Origin: Maritalea mediterranea
GTDB taxonomy: Bacteria; Pseudomonadota; Alphaproteobacteria; Rhizobiales; Devosiaceae
Assembly (NCBI RefSeq): GCF_021568695.1
Contig: NZ_JAKGTI010000003.1
Span: forward strand, 212,043 to 276,042
Direction: 5' to 3'
DNA length: 64,000 nucleotides
Positions 16,524 to 25,660 of the stretch are shown here, piece by piece. A model generated the notes under the pieces. It was not told where the DNA came from, made no database searches, and worked only from the letters and a program-made list of their open reading frames with translations. Made by a program: the position numbers and the translations under genes. Each line of letters opens with the position of its first letter. The stretch's first letter is position 1.

Positions 16524-18902
16524 ATGTCCCTTGCTCAATTTCTGAATCACTTAAAGCTTTCCACGAAAATGTCGGCCCTGTTGGCCGGGCTGGTGCTGGC
16601 CACTGTAATTTGTACCTCTGCAATTGGCTATTTTTTCTCCGCGCAATCATTGGCGCATGAAAGTGCGACTCGGCTGGGGTCGATCGCATCGCTGAAATCG
16701 CGTCTGATTGCCGACAAAATGACAGCGATCGAACATGAACTGCTGCTCAATGCCAATAAACGCAATATTCGCGACGGAATTGAGCTGATGGCGAGCGCCT
16801 ATGGCGGGCTGGCCTTTATGGGCGATGTGACGAAATTGCTGCAGGATGCTTACATTTTGAATAACCCGCACGCGGCTGAAGAGCGCTATTTGCTGGACCG
16901 GTCGAGCCTGGGCGATTCCTACGATCGTTATCACGCCGGGCGACATCAAGGATTGGTTGAGTTGGCGCTGACCAACAATTATGGCGACATCTATCTGATC
17001 GACAAAAAAGGTAATGTCATCTATTCGGTGTTCAAACATGGTGACTTCGCCACCAATCTGCTTGCGGCGGAAAACCTGCAATTTGGCGCAGGGTTGGCTG
17101 AAATGTTTCGCACTGCAGTGGAGCTGGAGCAGGGGCAAACCGCCTTTGTGGATTTCGCCCCTTATGGTGAAACCGGGCAGATGGTTGCGTTCTTGGGCAC
17201 GCCGGTGATGGACGAGACGGGCAAGCCGCTTGGTGTAATGGGGTTTCAACTCAAGTTGGACAGTTTAAACGCCATCTTGTCGCTGGCTGAAGGGTTGGGG
17301 GCGAGCGGGCAAAGTCATTTGTTGAACGGTGATGGACGTCTATTGGCCAGTTCAAACCCTTCACCAGATGTTTCAAATGATGCATTGGTGACAGAAATAT
17401 CTGCGCTCCGTGGGCCGCAGGTTTTTGATGCGCAGGATCAAGCGGGACAATTGCGCACGCATGTGGTGGAGCCGATCCAGTTTGATAAAGCAAACTGGTA
17501 TATGGATGTGTCACAGAGCCGCAACGAGTTGACAAGCCCGACGCAAACGCTGGGGTGGATCATGGTGGCCGTCGGGGCGATGATTATGGTGCTGTCCACC
17601 ACCTTGGCGTTGGTCTATGCCCGATCCATTGCCAAGCCGATCGCCTTGTTGACCGGTGCCATGCGGAAATTGGCCGATGGGGCGCATGATGTGACGTTGC
17701 CGACGATGCAACGGCGAGATGAGATCGGCGACATGCGGGCAACAGTGGATGTGTTTCGCGAAAATGCGGCCAAGGTGGCGGCGCTTTCGGCCGAGGAGAA
17801 AAACCGACTGGCCGAGCGCGAACGTCGCGCAACGCAGATGGCGGCTTTTCAAAGCACCATGTCAAATGTGGTGGAGGCCGCGGCCAATGGCGATTTCTCC
17901 CAACGTTTGCCCGAAGATCAGCCTGATCTGGAGCTGGCCCATTTGGCGCGGGCGGTGAACACATTGGTTCGAAATGTTGATCATGGGGTTTCAGAGACGG
18001 CGCGGGTTTTATCGGCCCTGGCGCAGGCAGATCTGACGGCGCGTATGAAAGGCGATGCGAAAGGGGCTTTTGCCCATTTGCGGCACGACACCAATAAAGT
18101 GGCGCGCTCGCTTGCCGATATTGTCTCAAAACTCAAGCGCGCGGCCTCTTCTTTGAAAACGGCCAGCTATGATATGGATCTGAATGCCCGCAATTTGACC
18201 GAGCGCAATGGGCAACAAAGTCAATTGGTGCAAGAGACCCGTCGGGCGATGAACGAAGTTGCAGAACTGATCAACGGTGCGGCAGCAGAAACCGGGGCAG
18301 TGGCGGCCCGATCCGAATCCGTAGGCGATATCGCCACCCAAAATGCGCAACTTATGGCAGAGGCCAATCAGGCCATGGAACGGATTACCCAGAGTGCTTC
18401 ACGCATTTCCACCATTATCGGGATGATTGATGATATTGCCTTCCAGACCAATTTGCTGGCGCTAAATGCTTCGGTTGAGGCGGCGCGGGCCGGTGAGGCG
18501 GGCAAGGGGTTTGCCGTTGTTGCGGTTGAGGTGCGGCGATTGGCGCAATCCACGGCCGCCGCGTCCTCTGAAGTGAAGAGCCTGATCGAGCAAAGCAACA
18601 ATGAAGTGGCACAGGGCACCAAGCTGGTGGCACAATCCACCCATATGTTGAATGATATGGTGGATGGGGTGCGCGACAATAACCAGGCGCTGGCGCAATT
18701 GGCGGCAGCGACCAACCAGCAAGCCCAAACCATCACTTATCTCAGTCAGGATATATCCAGCCTGGGCGATATGATCGGCGAAAGTTCTGCATTGGTGTTG
18801 CGCAATAATGAAAATATTGAACACACAGCGCGGCAGTCGCAGCGGCTGGATGATATTGTGACCCTGTTTAATCTCGATCCACTGCAAGAGGCGGTCGCCT
18901 AG
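16524..18902 (+). CDS. Methyl-accepting chemotaxis protein
   Basis: 792 residues (a GTG three codons earlier is possible). Transmembrane helix 1 at about residues 17-40, a periplasmic sensor region of roughly 290 residues with cache-like features (YGDIYLIDKKGNVIYSV), helix 2 near GWIMVAVGAMIMVLSTTLAL, then a HAMP domain (ARSIAKPIALLTGAMRKLADG) and a second HAMP-like stretch before the signalling coiled coil. The conserved hairpin tip is MIDDIAFQTNLLALNASVEA, followed by GFAVVAVEVRRLAQ. It passes ligand signals to CheA/CheW. No CheR-tethering pentapeptide at the C-terminus. No che genes are nearby, so this is an orphan receptor; ligand unknown. Confidence 0.93.
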   Translation: MSLAQFLNHLKLSTKMSALLAGLVLATVICTSAIGYFFSAQSLAHESATRLGSIASLKSRLIADKMTAIEHELLLNANKRNIRDGIELMASAYGGLAFMGDVTKLLQDAYILNNPHAAEERYLLDRSSLGDSYDRYHAGRHQGLVELALTNNYGDIYLIDKKGNVIYSVFKHGDFATNLLAAENLQFGAGLAEMFRTAVELEQGQTAFVDFAPYGETGQMVAFLGTPVMDETGKPLGVMGFQLKLDSLNAILSLAEGLGASGQSHLLNGDGRLLASSNPSPDVSNDALVTEISALRGPQVFDAQDQAGQLRTHVVEPIQFDKANWYMDVSQSRNELTSPTQTLGWIMVAVGAMIMVLSTTLALVYARSIAKPIALLTGAMRKLADGAHDVTLPTMQRRDEIGDMRATVDVFRENAAKVAALSAEEKNRLAERERRATQMAAFQSTMSNVVEAAANGDFSQRLPEDQPDLELAHLARAVNTLVRNVDHGVSETARVLSALAQADLTARMKGDAKGAFAHLRHDTNKVARSLADIVSKLKRAASSLKTASYDMDLNARNLTERNGQQSQLVQETRRAMNEVAELINGAAAETGAVAARSESVGDIATQNAQLMAEANQAMERITQSASRISTIIGMIDDIAFQTNLLALNASVEAARAGEAGKGFAVVAVEVRRLAQSTAAASSEVKSLIEQSNNEVAQGTKLVAQSTHMLNDMVDGVRDNNQALAQLAAATNQQAQTITYLSQDISSLGDMIGESSALVLRNNENIEHTARQSQRLDDIVTLFNLDPLQEAVA

Positions 18903-18912
18903 GATCAAGACT

Positions 18913-20217
18913 CTAGTGCTGCTCCTCATTGAGGCGCAGGGCGCAGGCGCTGGCCGCAAAACACATCAGGGCAAAGAGACCGATTACGCTATGCGCGCCA
19001 AATAACGTGCCAACCACCCCGAAAATCGATCCAGCCAGCAACACCACGCCGATGATGGTGTTGCTCAAAGCGGTGTAGACCGCGCGATCGTCTTTGTCGG
19101 CCATATCCACCAAATGAGTGGACCGCCCCAGACGGACGCCTTGATATGCAATCATAAGACCGAAAAGCAGCAGGGGCAGCATGTAGATGCTGTTCAACCA
19201 GCCCAGCAAATCGGCGACAACGCTGAGGGCCAATGCCAACCCACCCATCAGGCCGGAAAGGGCCAAAGTTTTCCGGCTCGAGCGGTCAGCCAATCGGCCC
19301 CATATATAGCTGGAGATCAGACCCGCCCCGGCGGAGGCCAAAAGCAATAGCCCAAGGCCCTGAAAGGCTTGGGTGTTGACATCATTGGCACCACCAAGGG
19401 CGATCATAAAGGGTGGGGCGAGCGCGGTGGCGGTCAATAGGGCCCGGGTGAGGATAAACCAGAATAGTTGCTTGTCCTGTTTAAGTGCCGAGGCATTTTC
19501 CAATGCGAGCGTAAAGGGATTGCCGCCGCCTTCATTCGCTCCCTTTTCTTCGGCCAGTCGCAAAAAGTTGAGACTGCCAAAAATCCAAAACAGGCCAGCA
19601 CTGGCCAGCCCGACTTGAACCAGCATCAGTTTATGTTCGCCCACGAAAGTGAGCAAAAGCGCAAAGCCGATCACAAAGCCTGCCCCGATGGAGGACGCGG
19701 TGCCAGTGGCGGTACCGCGCACGGATTTGGCCACGGTTTTGCCCAGCACATCTTTATAGGCCACCGAGCAGACGGAGCGCGCGAGGGCCAAAAGGGTGAG
19801 CAGGGCGATGATGGAGAAGCCCAGAGCCCAACCCTGTAACGTAAATGCGGCGAGGGCCATGCCCGAGGCCGCCGCGCCTTGCAAAAATGCGCCGATGGCC
19901 CAGGCAAATTTGCGTTGTGCCATGTTGCGGATGTGACCCGCCGTGAACAATTGCGGCAGCAGGGCCCCAGCCTCACGCACCGGCACCAGCATGCCGATGA
20001 TGGCGGCGGGCGCCCCGGCCGTGGTGAGCAGCCAGCTCAAGATCAGTTTTGGATCCACCAAGCCGTCGGCCATTTTGCTCATGCTGAGCGACGCCACATG
20101 GATGGCGAAGTTTGCCTCTTTGGCATTGCAGGCCTTCTCCGGGATATCCCGGCAGACGCGTCCGTCGTCTTCTGCGGTCAAAAGGTCATACGCAATTTGG
20201 CTGGGCGACTGGGACAT
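18913..20217 (-). CDS. Major facilitator superfamily transporter
   Basis: 434 residues, about 10-12 hydrophobic helices. The first 60 residues are unusually soluble and contain CRDIPEKACNAKEANF, which precedes the first helix. YIWGRLADRSSRKT is the MFS loop 8-9 motif and SVAYKDVLGKTV lies in the central cytoplasmic loop. AGAGG-type ribosome site before the ATG. It converges on the chemoreceptor with 10 bases between and is divergent from gdhA. Proton-driven solute transport is expected; substrate and direction are unknown. Confidence 0.75.
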   Translation of the reverse strand: MSQSPSQIAYDLLTAEDDGRVCRDIPEKACNAKEANFAIHVASLSMSKMADGLVDPKLILSWLLTTAGAPAAIIGMLVPVREAGALLPQLFTAGHIRNMAQRKFAWAIGAFLQGAAASGMALAAFTLQGWALGFSIIALLTLLALARSVCSVAYKDVLGKTVAKSVRGTATGTASSIGAGFVIGFALLLTFVGEHKLMLVQVGLASAGLFWIFGSLNFLRLAEEKGANEGGGNPFTLALENASALKQDKQLFWFILTRALLTATALAPPFMIALGGANDVNTQAFQGLGLLLLASAGAGLISSYIWGRLADRSSRKTLALSGLMGGLALALSVVADLLGWLNSIYMLPLLLFGLMIAYQGVRLGRSTHLVDMADKDDRAVYTALSNTIIGVVLLAGSIFGVVGTLFGAHSVIGLFALMCFAASACALRLNEEQH

Positions 20218-20316
20218 ACTACCTCTTTAAGTTCATTATGATCTTTATACGGTGGTGGAACGTTGTCTGATCACTGACATTTACTATTCACTTGTTGTAC
20301 GCGATGGAGGTCCATT

Positions 20317-21648
20317 TTGGCTCATATTGAAGACATTTTTAAAAATCTAAAGAACCAAATGCCGGAAGAGCCGCAATTTTATCAGGCGGTGAGCGAGGTG
20401 TCTGGGGATATTGAGCACGTTTTGGACGAGCAAAAGAAATATCGCGACAATAAGGTTTTCGAGCGGCTGCTGGTGCCGGACCGCGTCATTCAGTTCCGGG
20501 TGAACTGGTTGGATGATCAACAAAATGTCCAAATCAATACCGGCTGGCGCGTTCAATATAACAATGTGCTTGGCCCCTATAAGGGCGGCTTGCGCTTTCA
20601 TCCGGATGTTCGTCTCGATACCTTTAAATTTCTAGGTTTTGAACAAACCTTGAAAAATGCGCTGACAGGATTGCCGATGGGCGGTGGTAAAGGCGGGTCA
20701 GATTTCAACCCCAAGGGCAGAAGTGAAAGTGAGATCATGCGCTTTTGTCAGGCCTTTATGCAGGAACTTTATCGCCATATCGGGGCCGATCGCGACGTGC
20801 CAGCGGGAGATATTGGCGTGGGTAACCGCGAGATCGGCTTTCTGTTTGGCGCATATAAGCAACTCACCGGGCGGCATGAGGCGGTGTTGACCGGCAAAAA
20901 TCCCGGCTTTGGCGGGAGTTGTATCCGCAAAGAAGCCACAGGGTTTGGCTGTGTCTATTTTTTGATGAATATGCTGGCGCATCAGGACGATGAGATCGAA
21001 GGCAAGCGGTGCGCTTTGTCCGGGGCGGGCAATGTGGCGCTTTATACCGCCAAGAAGCTGGTGGAGCGCAAAGCCAAGGTGGTCACCCTTTCGGATAGTC
21101 AGGGCTATGTGGTCAAGAATGACGGCTTTAGCGCCGAGGACATTGAGCGCATCATTGATCTCAAGGAAAATCAGCGTGGCGCACTTGCCGATTTTGAAGC
21201 AGATGAGATCACCTATCACGACGGAAAAAAGCCTTGGGGTGAAGATTTTGACATTGCCATTCCCGCGGCCACGCAAAATGAAGTGAGCGGCGCGGATATG
21301 GACAAAATGCTTGCGGGCAAGATGTCTATGATTTGCGAAGCAGCAAATATGCCGCTGCAGGCCCCGGCTCGGGAAAAGGCCCGTGAGCGCGGCATTGCCA
21401 TTGGCCCGGCCAAAGCGGCCAATGCCGGCGGTGTGGCGGTTTCCGGGCTGGAGCGCAGCCAAAATGCGATGCATTTATCCTGGTCGGCGTCCAAGGTTGA
21501 TAAGAAATTACGCAAGATCATGAAGCAAATTCACAAGGATTGCGTGGCCTGTGCGCGTGACGATAAACGGCCCGACTATATTGAAGGGGCCAATATTGCT
21601 GGGTTTAAGCGCGTGGCCGAAGCCTTGTCTGTATATGGCGTGAGCTAG
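20317..21648 (+). CDS. gdhA: NADP-specific glutamate dehydrogenase
   Basis: 443 residues, the size of the hexameric bacterial enzyme that aminates 2-oxoglutarate with ammonium and NADPH. Family marks: GPYKGGLRFHP, LTGLPMGGGKGGSDFNPKG with the catalytic Lys region, DVPAGDIGVGNREIG and the Rossmann loop SGAGNVALYTAKKL. The start is TTG at 20317, preceded by GGAGG six bases upstream; no in-frame ATG fits the conserved N-terminus. A rare start may lower its translation. Divergent from the MFS gene. With GOGAT, Amt and PII also in the window both ammonium routes are covered. Confidence 0.95.
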   Translation: MAHIEDIFKNLKNQMPEEPQFYQAVSEVSGDIEHVLDEQKKYRDNKVFERLLVPDRVIQFRVNWLDDQQNVQINTGWRVQYNNVLGPYKGGLRFHPDVRLDTFKFLGFEQTLKNALTGLPMGGGKGGSDFNPKGRSESEIMRFCQAFMQELYRHIGADRDVPAGDIGVGNREIGFLFGAYKQLTGRHEAVLTGKNPGFGGSCIRKEATGFGCVYFLMNMLAHQDDEIEGKRCALSGAGNVALYTAKKLVERKAKVVTLSDSQGYVVKNDGFSAEDIERIIDLKENQRGALADFEADEITYHDGKKPWGEDFDIAIPAATQNEVSGADMDKMLAGKMSMICEAANMPLQAPAREKARERGIAIGPAKAANAGGVAVSGLERSQNAMHLSWSASKVDKKLRKIMKQIHKDCVACARDDKRPDYIEGANIAGFKRVAEALSVYGVS

Positions 21649-21670
21649 GTCCTGACCCTATGTTCAGAGC

Positions 21671-22459
21671 CTAGACCAATTTCTGCAGGGTTTTGCGCAA
21701 CATGGCGAGCATGACCCCGATAAGGGCCAGCTGGCTGATGACGCCGAGAATGATTGCAACCCACCAATAGGGATCACCATCCAGCACCATCCAATAGGCT
21801 TTGGTGATGAAAAAGGGCGGAAAGATGCTGGCAAGCCAATCAAAAGGTTGGGGGATGAACCAGCCGATCAGGATGACCCAGCCGGCGACAGAGGTAAATT
21901 TGGCCATGCCAAAGCCCTGCAGCTTGTTTTGGGCAAAAATGGCATAAAACAAAGCGGTGATCGGGGAGGTGAGTGCGGCCGATGCGGCGATCACGATCGC
22001 TGCGGGAAGGGGCGGCATATGCATGCCGACAATCAGCATCATGCCAAAAAAAGCAATAAAGCTCAGTAGCGCCGGCATCACCAGACGAAACCCGATAAAC
22101 TGGCTCATATGGATGGGCACCACTTGCATGGCCACCAGGGTCTTGTCCCCTTTTTCATCGAGCAGCATAAATCCGTAGACAGCCCCCGCCAGCAGCATAC
22201 CTTGAAAGACGATCAGATACCCGATCAGCAAAGGAAAATAGGTTGATAAAGGTTCTGCAATGTCAGGGCCGGGCATGAAGCCAATGGTGCGGAAATGGGC
22301 GTCAAGTGCAGGCAGCGCAAACCGTATAACCAGTGAGATCACCAGTAAGAAACTGAACATCAGCATCAAAAATCGATCTCGGGCGATCAGCTTGAGATCA
22401 TGGCGGGCCAATTGTTTCATATGGGTCATCGAGAGCATGGCGCTATCCCAGATTTTCAA
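21671..22459 (-). CDS. ABC-2 type exporter permease (second permease gene)
   Basis: 262 residues with six hydrophobic segments: about 31-50, 75-98, 110-128, 137-158, 165-185 and 235-255. The cytoplasmic N-terminus carries ARHDLKLIARDRFLMLM, the amphipathic elbow helix usual in ABC-2 permeases. It overlaps the preceding permease gene by 17 bases and is the last gene of a TetR-ATPase-permease-permease operon. With two distinct permeases it probably forms a heterodimeric channel. The cargo is unknown; three-gene sets of this shape are sometimes annotated as fluoroquinolone exporters, a name that should not be taken literally. Confidence 0.75.
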   Translation of the reverse strand: MKIWDSAMLSMTHMKQLARHDLKLIARDRFLMLMFSFLLVISLVIRFALPALDAHFRTIGFMPGPDIAEPLSTYFPLLIGYLIVFQGMLLAGAVYGFMLLDEKGDKTLVAMQVVPIHMSQFIGFRLVMPALLSFIAFFGMMLIVGMHMPPLPAAIVIAASAALTSPITALFYAIFAQNKLQGFGMAKFTSVAGWVILIGWFIPQPFDWLASIFPPFFITKAYWMVLDGDPYWWVAIILGVISQLALIGVMLAMLRKTLQKLV

Positions 22460-23168
22460 TAATATGTTTGTCGAAGGCCGCTTTGGCCCAGATGCCCAGA
22501 CCGAGCAACAGTAGCGTTGAGTAGCTCAGGGCATAGATCTGTTCCCACAGGGCAAGGTCGCGATATGCCCCCATGATCACCATGGTCGGGGCGCTGGTGG
22601 GAATAACCAGAAGGCTCCAATGTTCAACCAGCCCGAAGAAATAAAGAAAGGGCAACTGCAATGTAACCGCCACAACGGCCATGGGGATCAAAAACTCGGT
22701 GATTGAATCATAGCGCACCACAAGGGCCAGACCGATCAGGGTATAAACCACGCCCACGGCAATTATACCGAGCACCAGCCAGAGCGGGTTGGGCCAGATG
22801 ATGGGTTCCCCCAGTGCGAGAATCGCCATGGCCCCGGCGAGCGAGAGGACGGTTTCAAAGGTGGCCAGCAACACCAATGATGCGACTTTGGCGGCGAGAT
22901 ATTCAACATCAAGCAGCGGGGTGACCACAGCGGCCGCGATGGTGCCTTCGTCTTTTTCAAAAATGACCATGCCGGCCACATAGAGCATTGTGGTGCCGCC
23001 AATGATCAGGACCACCAGCGCGGGGAAGGCATAGCCGAGTTGCTCCATATTGACCAATTGCGACAGCACAATCGCCACCAGCAGCGAGATGATGATGCCG
23101 ATGTGATATAGTTTGTTGCGGAACTGCACCCGCACATCGGTTTTGAGTTCGTGCCAGAAGCGGGTCAT
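22443..23168 (-). CDS. ABC-2 type exporter permease (first permease gene)
   Basis: 241 residues with six predicted membrane helices, starting HELKTDVRVQFRNKLYHIGI (elbow helix then first span). MVIFEKDEGTIAAAVVTPL resembles the ABC-2 signature region around EKExGT. Its ATG overlaps the ATPase stop by four bases, so expression is coupled. Partner permease follows with a 17-base overlap. Confidence 0.78.
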   Translation of the reverse strand: MTRFWHELKTDVRVQFRNKLYHIGIIISLLVAIVLSQLVNMEQLGYAFPALVVLIIGGTTMLYVAGMVIFEKDEGTIAAAVVTPLLDVEYLAAKVASLVLLATFETVLSLAGAMAILALGEPIIWPNPLWLVLGIIAVGVVYTLIGLALVVRYDSITEFLIPMAVVAVTLQLPFLYFFGLVEHWSLLVIPTSAPTMVIMGAYRDLALWEQIYALSYSTLLLLGLGIWAKAAFDKHIIENLG

Positions 23169-24025
23169 TGCACCAGTTCCTTACCGGTGACTTCGATAAA
23201 GATATTGTCGAGGGTGGTCTCCTGGGTGTGGATACGCTTAATCCGCCGGTCCGACTGGATGAGTTGGAGAAAATCCTGGTTCTGCCCCAACCCGTCCAGC
23301 TCAAACTCCTGATTGGCCAGATGGGTATTGTCCATATAATCCACTCGCACACTGCGCTTGCCATATTTGGCTTTCAGCTTTTCCGGGGCGTCGATCGTGG
23401 AGATCTTGCCATTGGTGATAAAGGCCACCCGGTCGCACAATTGGTCGGCCAGGCTCATATTGTGGGTGGTGGTGAAAATGGTGGTGCCTTTTGAGCGCAA
23501 GTCGAGCACCAGATCCTTGATGCGCTTGGCATTCACCGGGTCGAGGCCTGATGTCGGCTCGTCCAAAAACAGGATTTGCGGATTGTGCATCAAGGCGCGG
23601 GCGACATTGAGGCGGATTTTCATGCCTTTGGAAAAATCGGAGGTGAGTTTGTCCGCATCTTCATGCAGATCCACCCATTTCAGCACCGTTTCGGGGGAGA
23701 ATTCGATATGTTTATAAAATCCGGCAAAATGCTCCAGATTTTCGCGCGCCGTGAGCTTGAGATAATGATTGGGCAATTCAAAAGACACGCCGATATGTTC
23801 ATAAAGAGAATTGTCCCAATCGCGCACCTGCTTGCCCATTAACTCGATAGAGCCGCGATAGTTTTTCAGCAAGCCAATCAGAATTTTCTGGGTGGTGGAC
23901 TTGCCCGAGCCTGAGGGGCCCAGAAAACCAAAAATCTCGCCTTTGTCTATGGTGAAATCTAGACCATGCAGCGTGTCGGTTTTGGCGCCAGAATAGGCAA
24001 ATTGCAGGTTTTCAACGCGGATCAT
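23165..24025 (-). CDS. ABC exporter ATP-binding protein
   Basis: 286 residues from the ATG at 24025, which has AAGGAG nine bases ahead; the frame is open to 24070 but that part overlaps the tetR end. Walker A GPSGSGKST, Q-loop region SFELPNHYLKL, a signature DFSKGMKIRLNVARAL in which the usual LSGGQ is replaced by FSKGM, as in several drug and lipid exporters, Walker B ILFLDEPTSGLDP and switch His in TTTHNMS. It powers the two permeases encoded next. Confidence 0.87.
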   Translation of the reverse strand: MIRVENLQFAYSGAKTDTLHGLDFTIDKGEIFGFLGPSGSGKSTTQKILIGLLKNYRGSIELMGKQVRDWDNSLYEHIGVSFELPNHYLKLTARENLEHFAGFYKHIEFSPETVLKWVDLHEDADKLTSDFSKGMKIRLNVARALMHNPQILFLDEPTSGLDPVNAKRIKDLVLDLRSKGTTIFTTTHNMSLADQLCDRVAFITNGKISTIDAPEKLKAKYGKRSVRVDYMDNTHLANQEFELDGLGQNQDFLQLIQSDRRIKRIHTQETTLDNIFIEVTGKELVQ

Positions 24026-24026
24026 T

Positions 24027-24749
24027 TCAATTCTCCTTGTGCGCGGCATCAGTTTGCTGCGCGGCAACAAAATCTTTTTGGGCCTTGGTATAAATCTGAC
24101 GCAAAATGCGTTTGCCGGTTTCGCTGTCTGCGCCCTGTTCGGGGGTCAGCGCCCGGTGCATAAAATCGGCGATGCCTTTGACCACATCATCGGTGGGCGG
24201 GATTTGTTCAGCGGGTACAAATTCGGCGATGGTCACCATGCCAAAGCTGATCATGTCCATGATGTGCGCCACGACCTTGGGGTCAAGGTCGGGCCGGATG
24301 GCCCCCGCTTGCTGCATCATCATCACAAATTCATGGCGCATGCCCTGGCGCTGATGTTTGGCAAAAAAATTGTCTTTTTTCTTGAGGTAATTGCCCAGGA
24401 TGGCCCCATCCTGACGCATGATCACGGCCATCAGCGGCGTCTGGTCGATCACTTTGAGCATATTGAGATACATATTGCCGATCAGGCCACCTTGCGGGTC
24501 TTTTTCGATTGCTGCAAACCAGTTGGCGGAAAAGCCCAGCATGGCCCGTACAAGCATTTTTTCGATCAGCTCGTCCTTTGAACTGAAGTGTAGATAGACC
24601 GCCCCTTTGGAGATGCCTGCCTCTCGGGCAATGTCGGCCACGGTTGTCTTGTCATAGCCAAATTTGACCAACAGCCGTTCCGTTGCGTCGAAAATATCCT
24701 GCTCGCGCTCGGACACATCAGGTTGCATCAGATCGTTCGGCGTGGTCAT
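24027..24749 (-). CDS. TetR family transcriptional regulator
   Basis: 240 residues from the ATG at 24749 (the frame runs to 24809, but that stretch contains the promoter). The N-terminal helix-turn-helix is VKFGYDKTTVADIAREAGIS-KGAVYLHF, canonical TetR. The C-terminal ligand domain is unassigned. The stop codon overlaps the start region of the ATPase gene (2-base gap to 24025), so the regulator and the exporter form one operon. Expected role: repressor of the operon, relieved by the exported compound. An inverted repeat overlaps its own promoter. Confidence 0.88.
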   Translation of the reverse strand: MTTPNDLMQPDVSEREQDIFDATERLLVKFGYDKTTVADIAREAGISKGAVYLHFSSKDELIEKMLVRAMLGFSANWFAAIEKDPQGGLIGNMYLNMLKVIDQTPLMAVIMRQDGAILGNYLKKKDNFFAKHQRQGMRHEFVMMMQQAGAIRPDLDPKVVAHIMDMISFGMVTIAEFVPAEQIPPTDDVVKGIADFMHRALTPEQGADSETGKRILRQIYTKAQKDFVAAQQTDAAHKEN

Positions 24750-24783
24750 GAAGCGTGCTCTTTCGCCAGAATGGTGGTAAGGT

Positions 24784-24820
24784 TTTTGACAATATGACCG
24801 AAAGTGCAAAATTGGTCAAA
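24784..24820 (-). promoter_or_regulatory. Promoter and probable operator of the tetR-ABC operon
   Basis: Minus strand TTGACC (24819-24814), 17-base spacer, CATATT (24796-24791). The segment is flanked by an imperfect inverted repeat, TTTGACCAAT at one end and ATTGTCAAA at the other, and it also contains GGTCA/TGACC. A dyad laid over both promoter boxes is what an autorepressing TetR protein would use. Confidence 0.45.
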
Positions 24821-24930
24821 TGGTTTTCTGGCGCCGGAATTTGAGGAAAAACCGCGATTGGGTTAATTTAAAGTTGTATTTTATAAAAAGTTAAATAAAT
24901 TTCGAGCCAGTCAATTTGCTAGGCTGTTAA

Positions 24931-25521
24931 ATGCTGGACAAGACTGTTGCCATTGTTTGCGCTGAATCGGGGGCATGGCCAAACGCATTTCGGGACAATT
25001 TGACCGGTCTCGGCGTTGGGCATGTGGAGGTGGTGGCAAACATTGACCACTTTGAAGGGGCAATTGACCCCGACCGGGTCAATTATGTCTTTTTCCAACA
25101 GGCGGTCGGGCTTCCCTATATGATGAAAGCCTTGCGCATTTTGCGCATGTATCCGCGCGGCGATGTAAAATATTCGCCCGCCATTTTAATGGCGCGCGAA
25201 CTCGTTGAAACCCAATTGCGACAAATGGTGGAATTGGGTTTTGATGATGTCATCCAATTTCCCTGCACAAAGGGGATGTTGCGCCGTCGCATGCACGCGC
25301 AAATTATGACGCCAATCTCCTACTTCATTACCAGCAATTATTTCGGGCCCGACCGGAGGCTCTTTTTTGAAGGGGAGGCCGGGCGTAAACCACGCTTTGG
25401 CACGCGCGGCTATGAAAGACGAACCTTTATCCGTTCGCCCGAACATGGGGTGGGGATCATGGATGTGCAGGTTTTTGAGCCTGAACCGGCTGATGACGTC
25501 TCAACACAGATCGAAATCTAG
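24931..25521 (+). CDS. Receiver-like (pseudo-receiver) protein with GPDRR motif, copy A
   Basis: 196 residues, soluble. The first 120 residues have the pattern of a response-regulator receiver (TVAIVCAESGAWPNAFRDNL, then FSPAILMARE-like strand and ELGFDDVIQFPC), but the acid pocket is not Asp-Asp, there is no phospho-Asp at the end of strand 3 and the Lys-Pro switch is replaced by QFPC. It is followed by YFITSNYFGPDRR, a motif shared with copy B, and a charged tail. The DD in GFDDVIQ aligns with copy B. It is a clear paralogue of the next gene, 139 bases downstream. Function unknown; a phosphorylation-independent adaptor is possible. Confidence 0.6.
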   Translation: MLDKTVAIVCAESGAWPNAFRDNLTGLGVGHVEVVANIDHFEGAIDPDRVNYVFFQQAVGLPYMMKALRILRMYPRGDVKYSPAILMARELVETQLRQMVELGFDDVIQFPCTKGMLRRRMHAQIMTPISYFITSNYFGPDRRLFFEGEAGRKPRFGTRGYERRTFIRSPEHGVGIMDVQVFEPEPADDVSTQIEI

Positions 25522-25581
25522 ACCAGTTGGAAAAATAGGTAAGTGCCCGTAGGGGTTCATTAAATATCGATTTCCTTGCAT

Positions 25582-25610
25582 TTGACGGCAAGCCTTTGGA
25601 ATTCGGTAAT
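25582..25610 (+). promoter_or_regulatory. Candidate sigma-70 promoter of pseudo-receiver copy B
   Basis: TTGACG (25582-25587), 17-base spacer, GGTAAT (25605-25610): five of six and four of six consensus matches, predicting a start near 25617, about 44 bases before the ATG. It implies copy B can be expressed apart from copy A. Confidence 0.45.
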
Positions 25611-25660
25611 AAATTATTCCGTATTATTATTTCATGTTTTGAGAATTTAAGTAATTTGCG

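Noticed and set aside
22443..23168. Reading the ABC-2 operon as a proven drug exporter
   Set aside because: Database names of this kind rest on distant similarity; the sequence shows only the transporter type, not the cargo.
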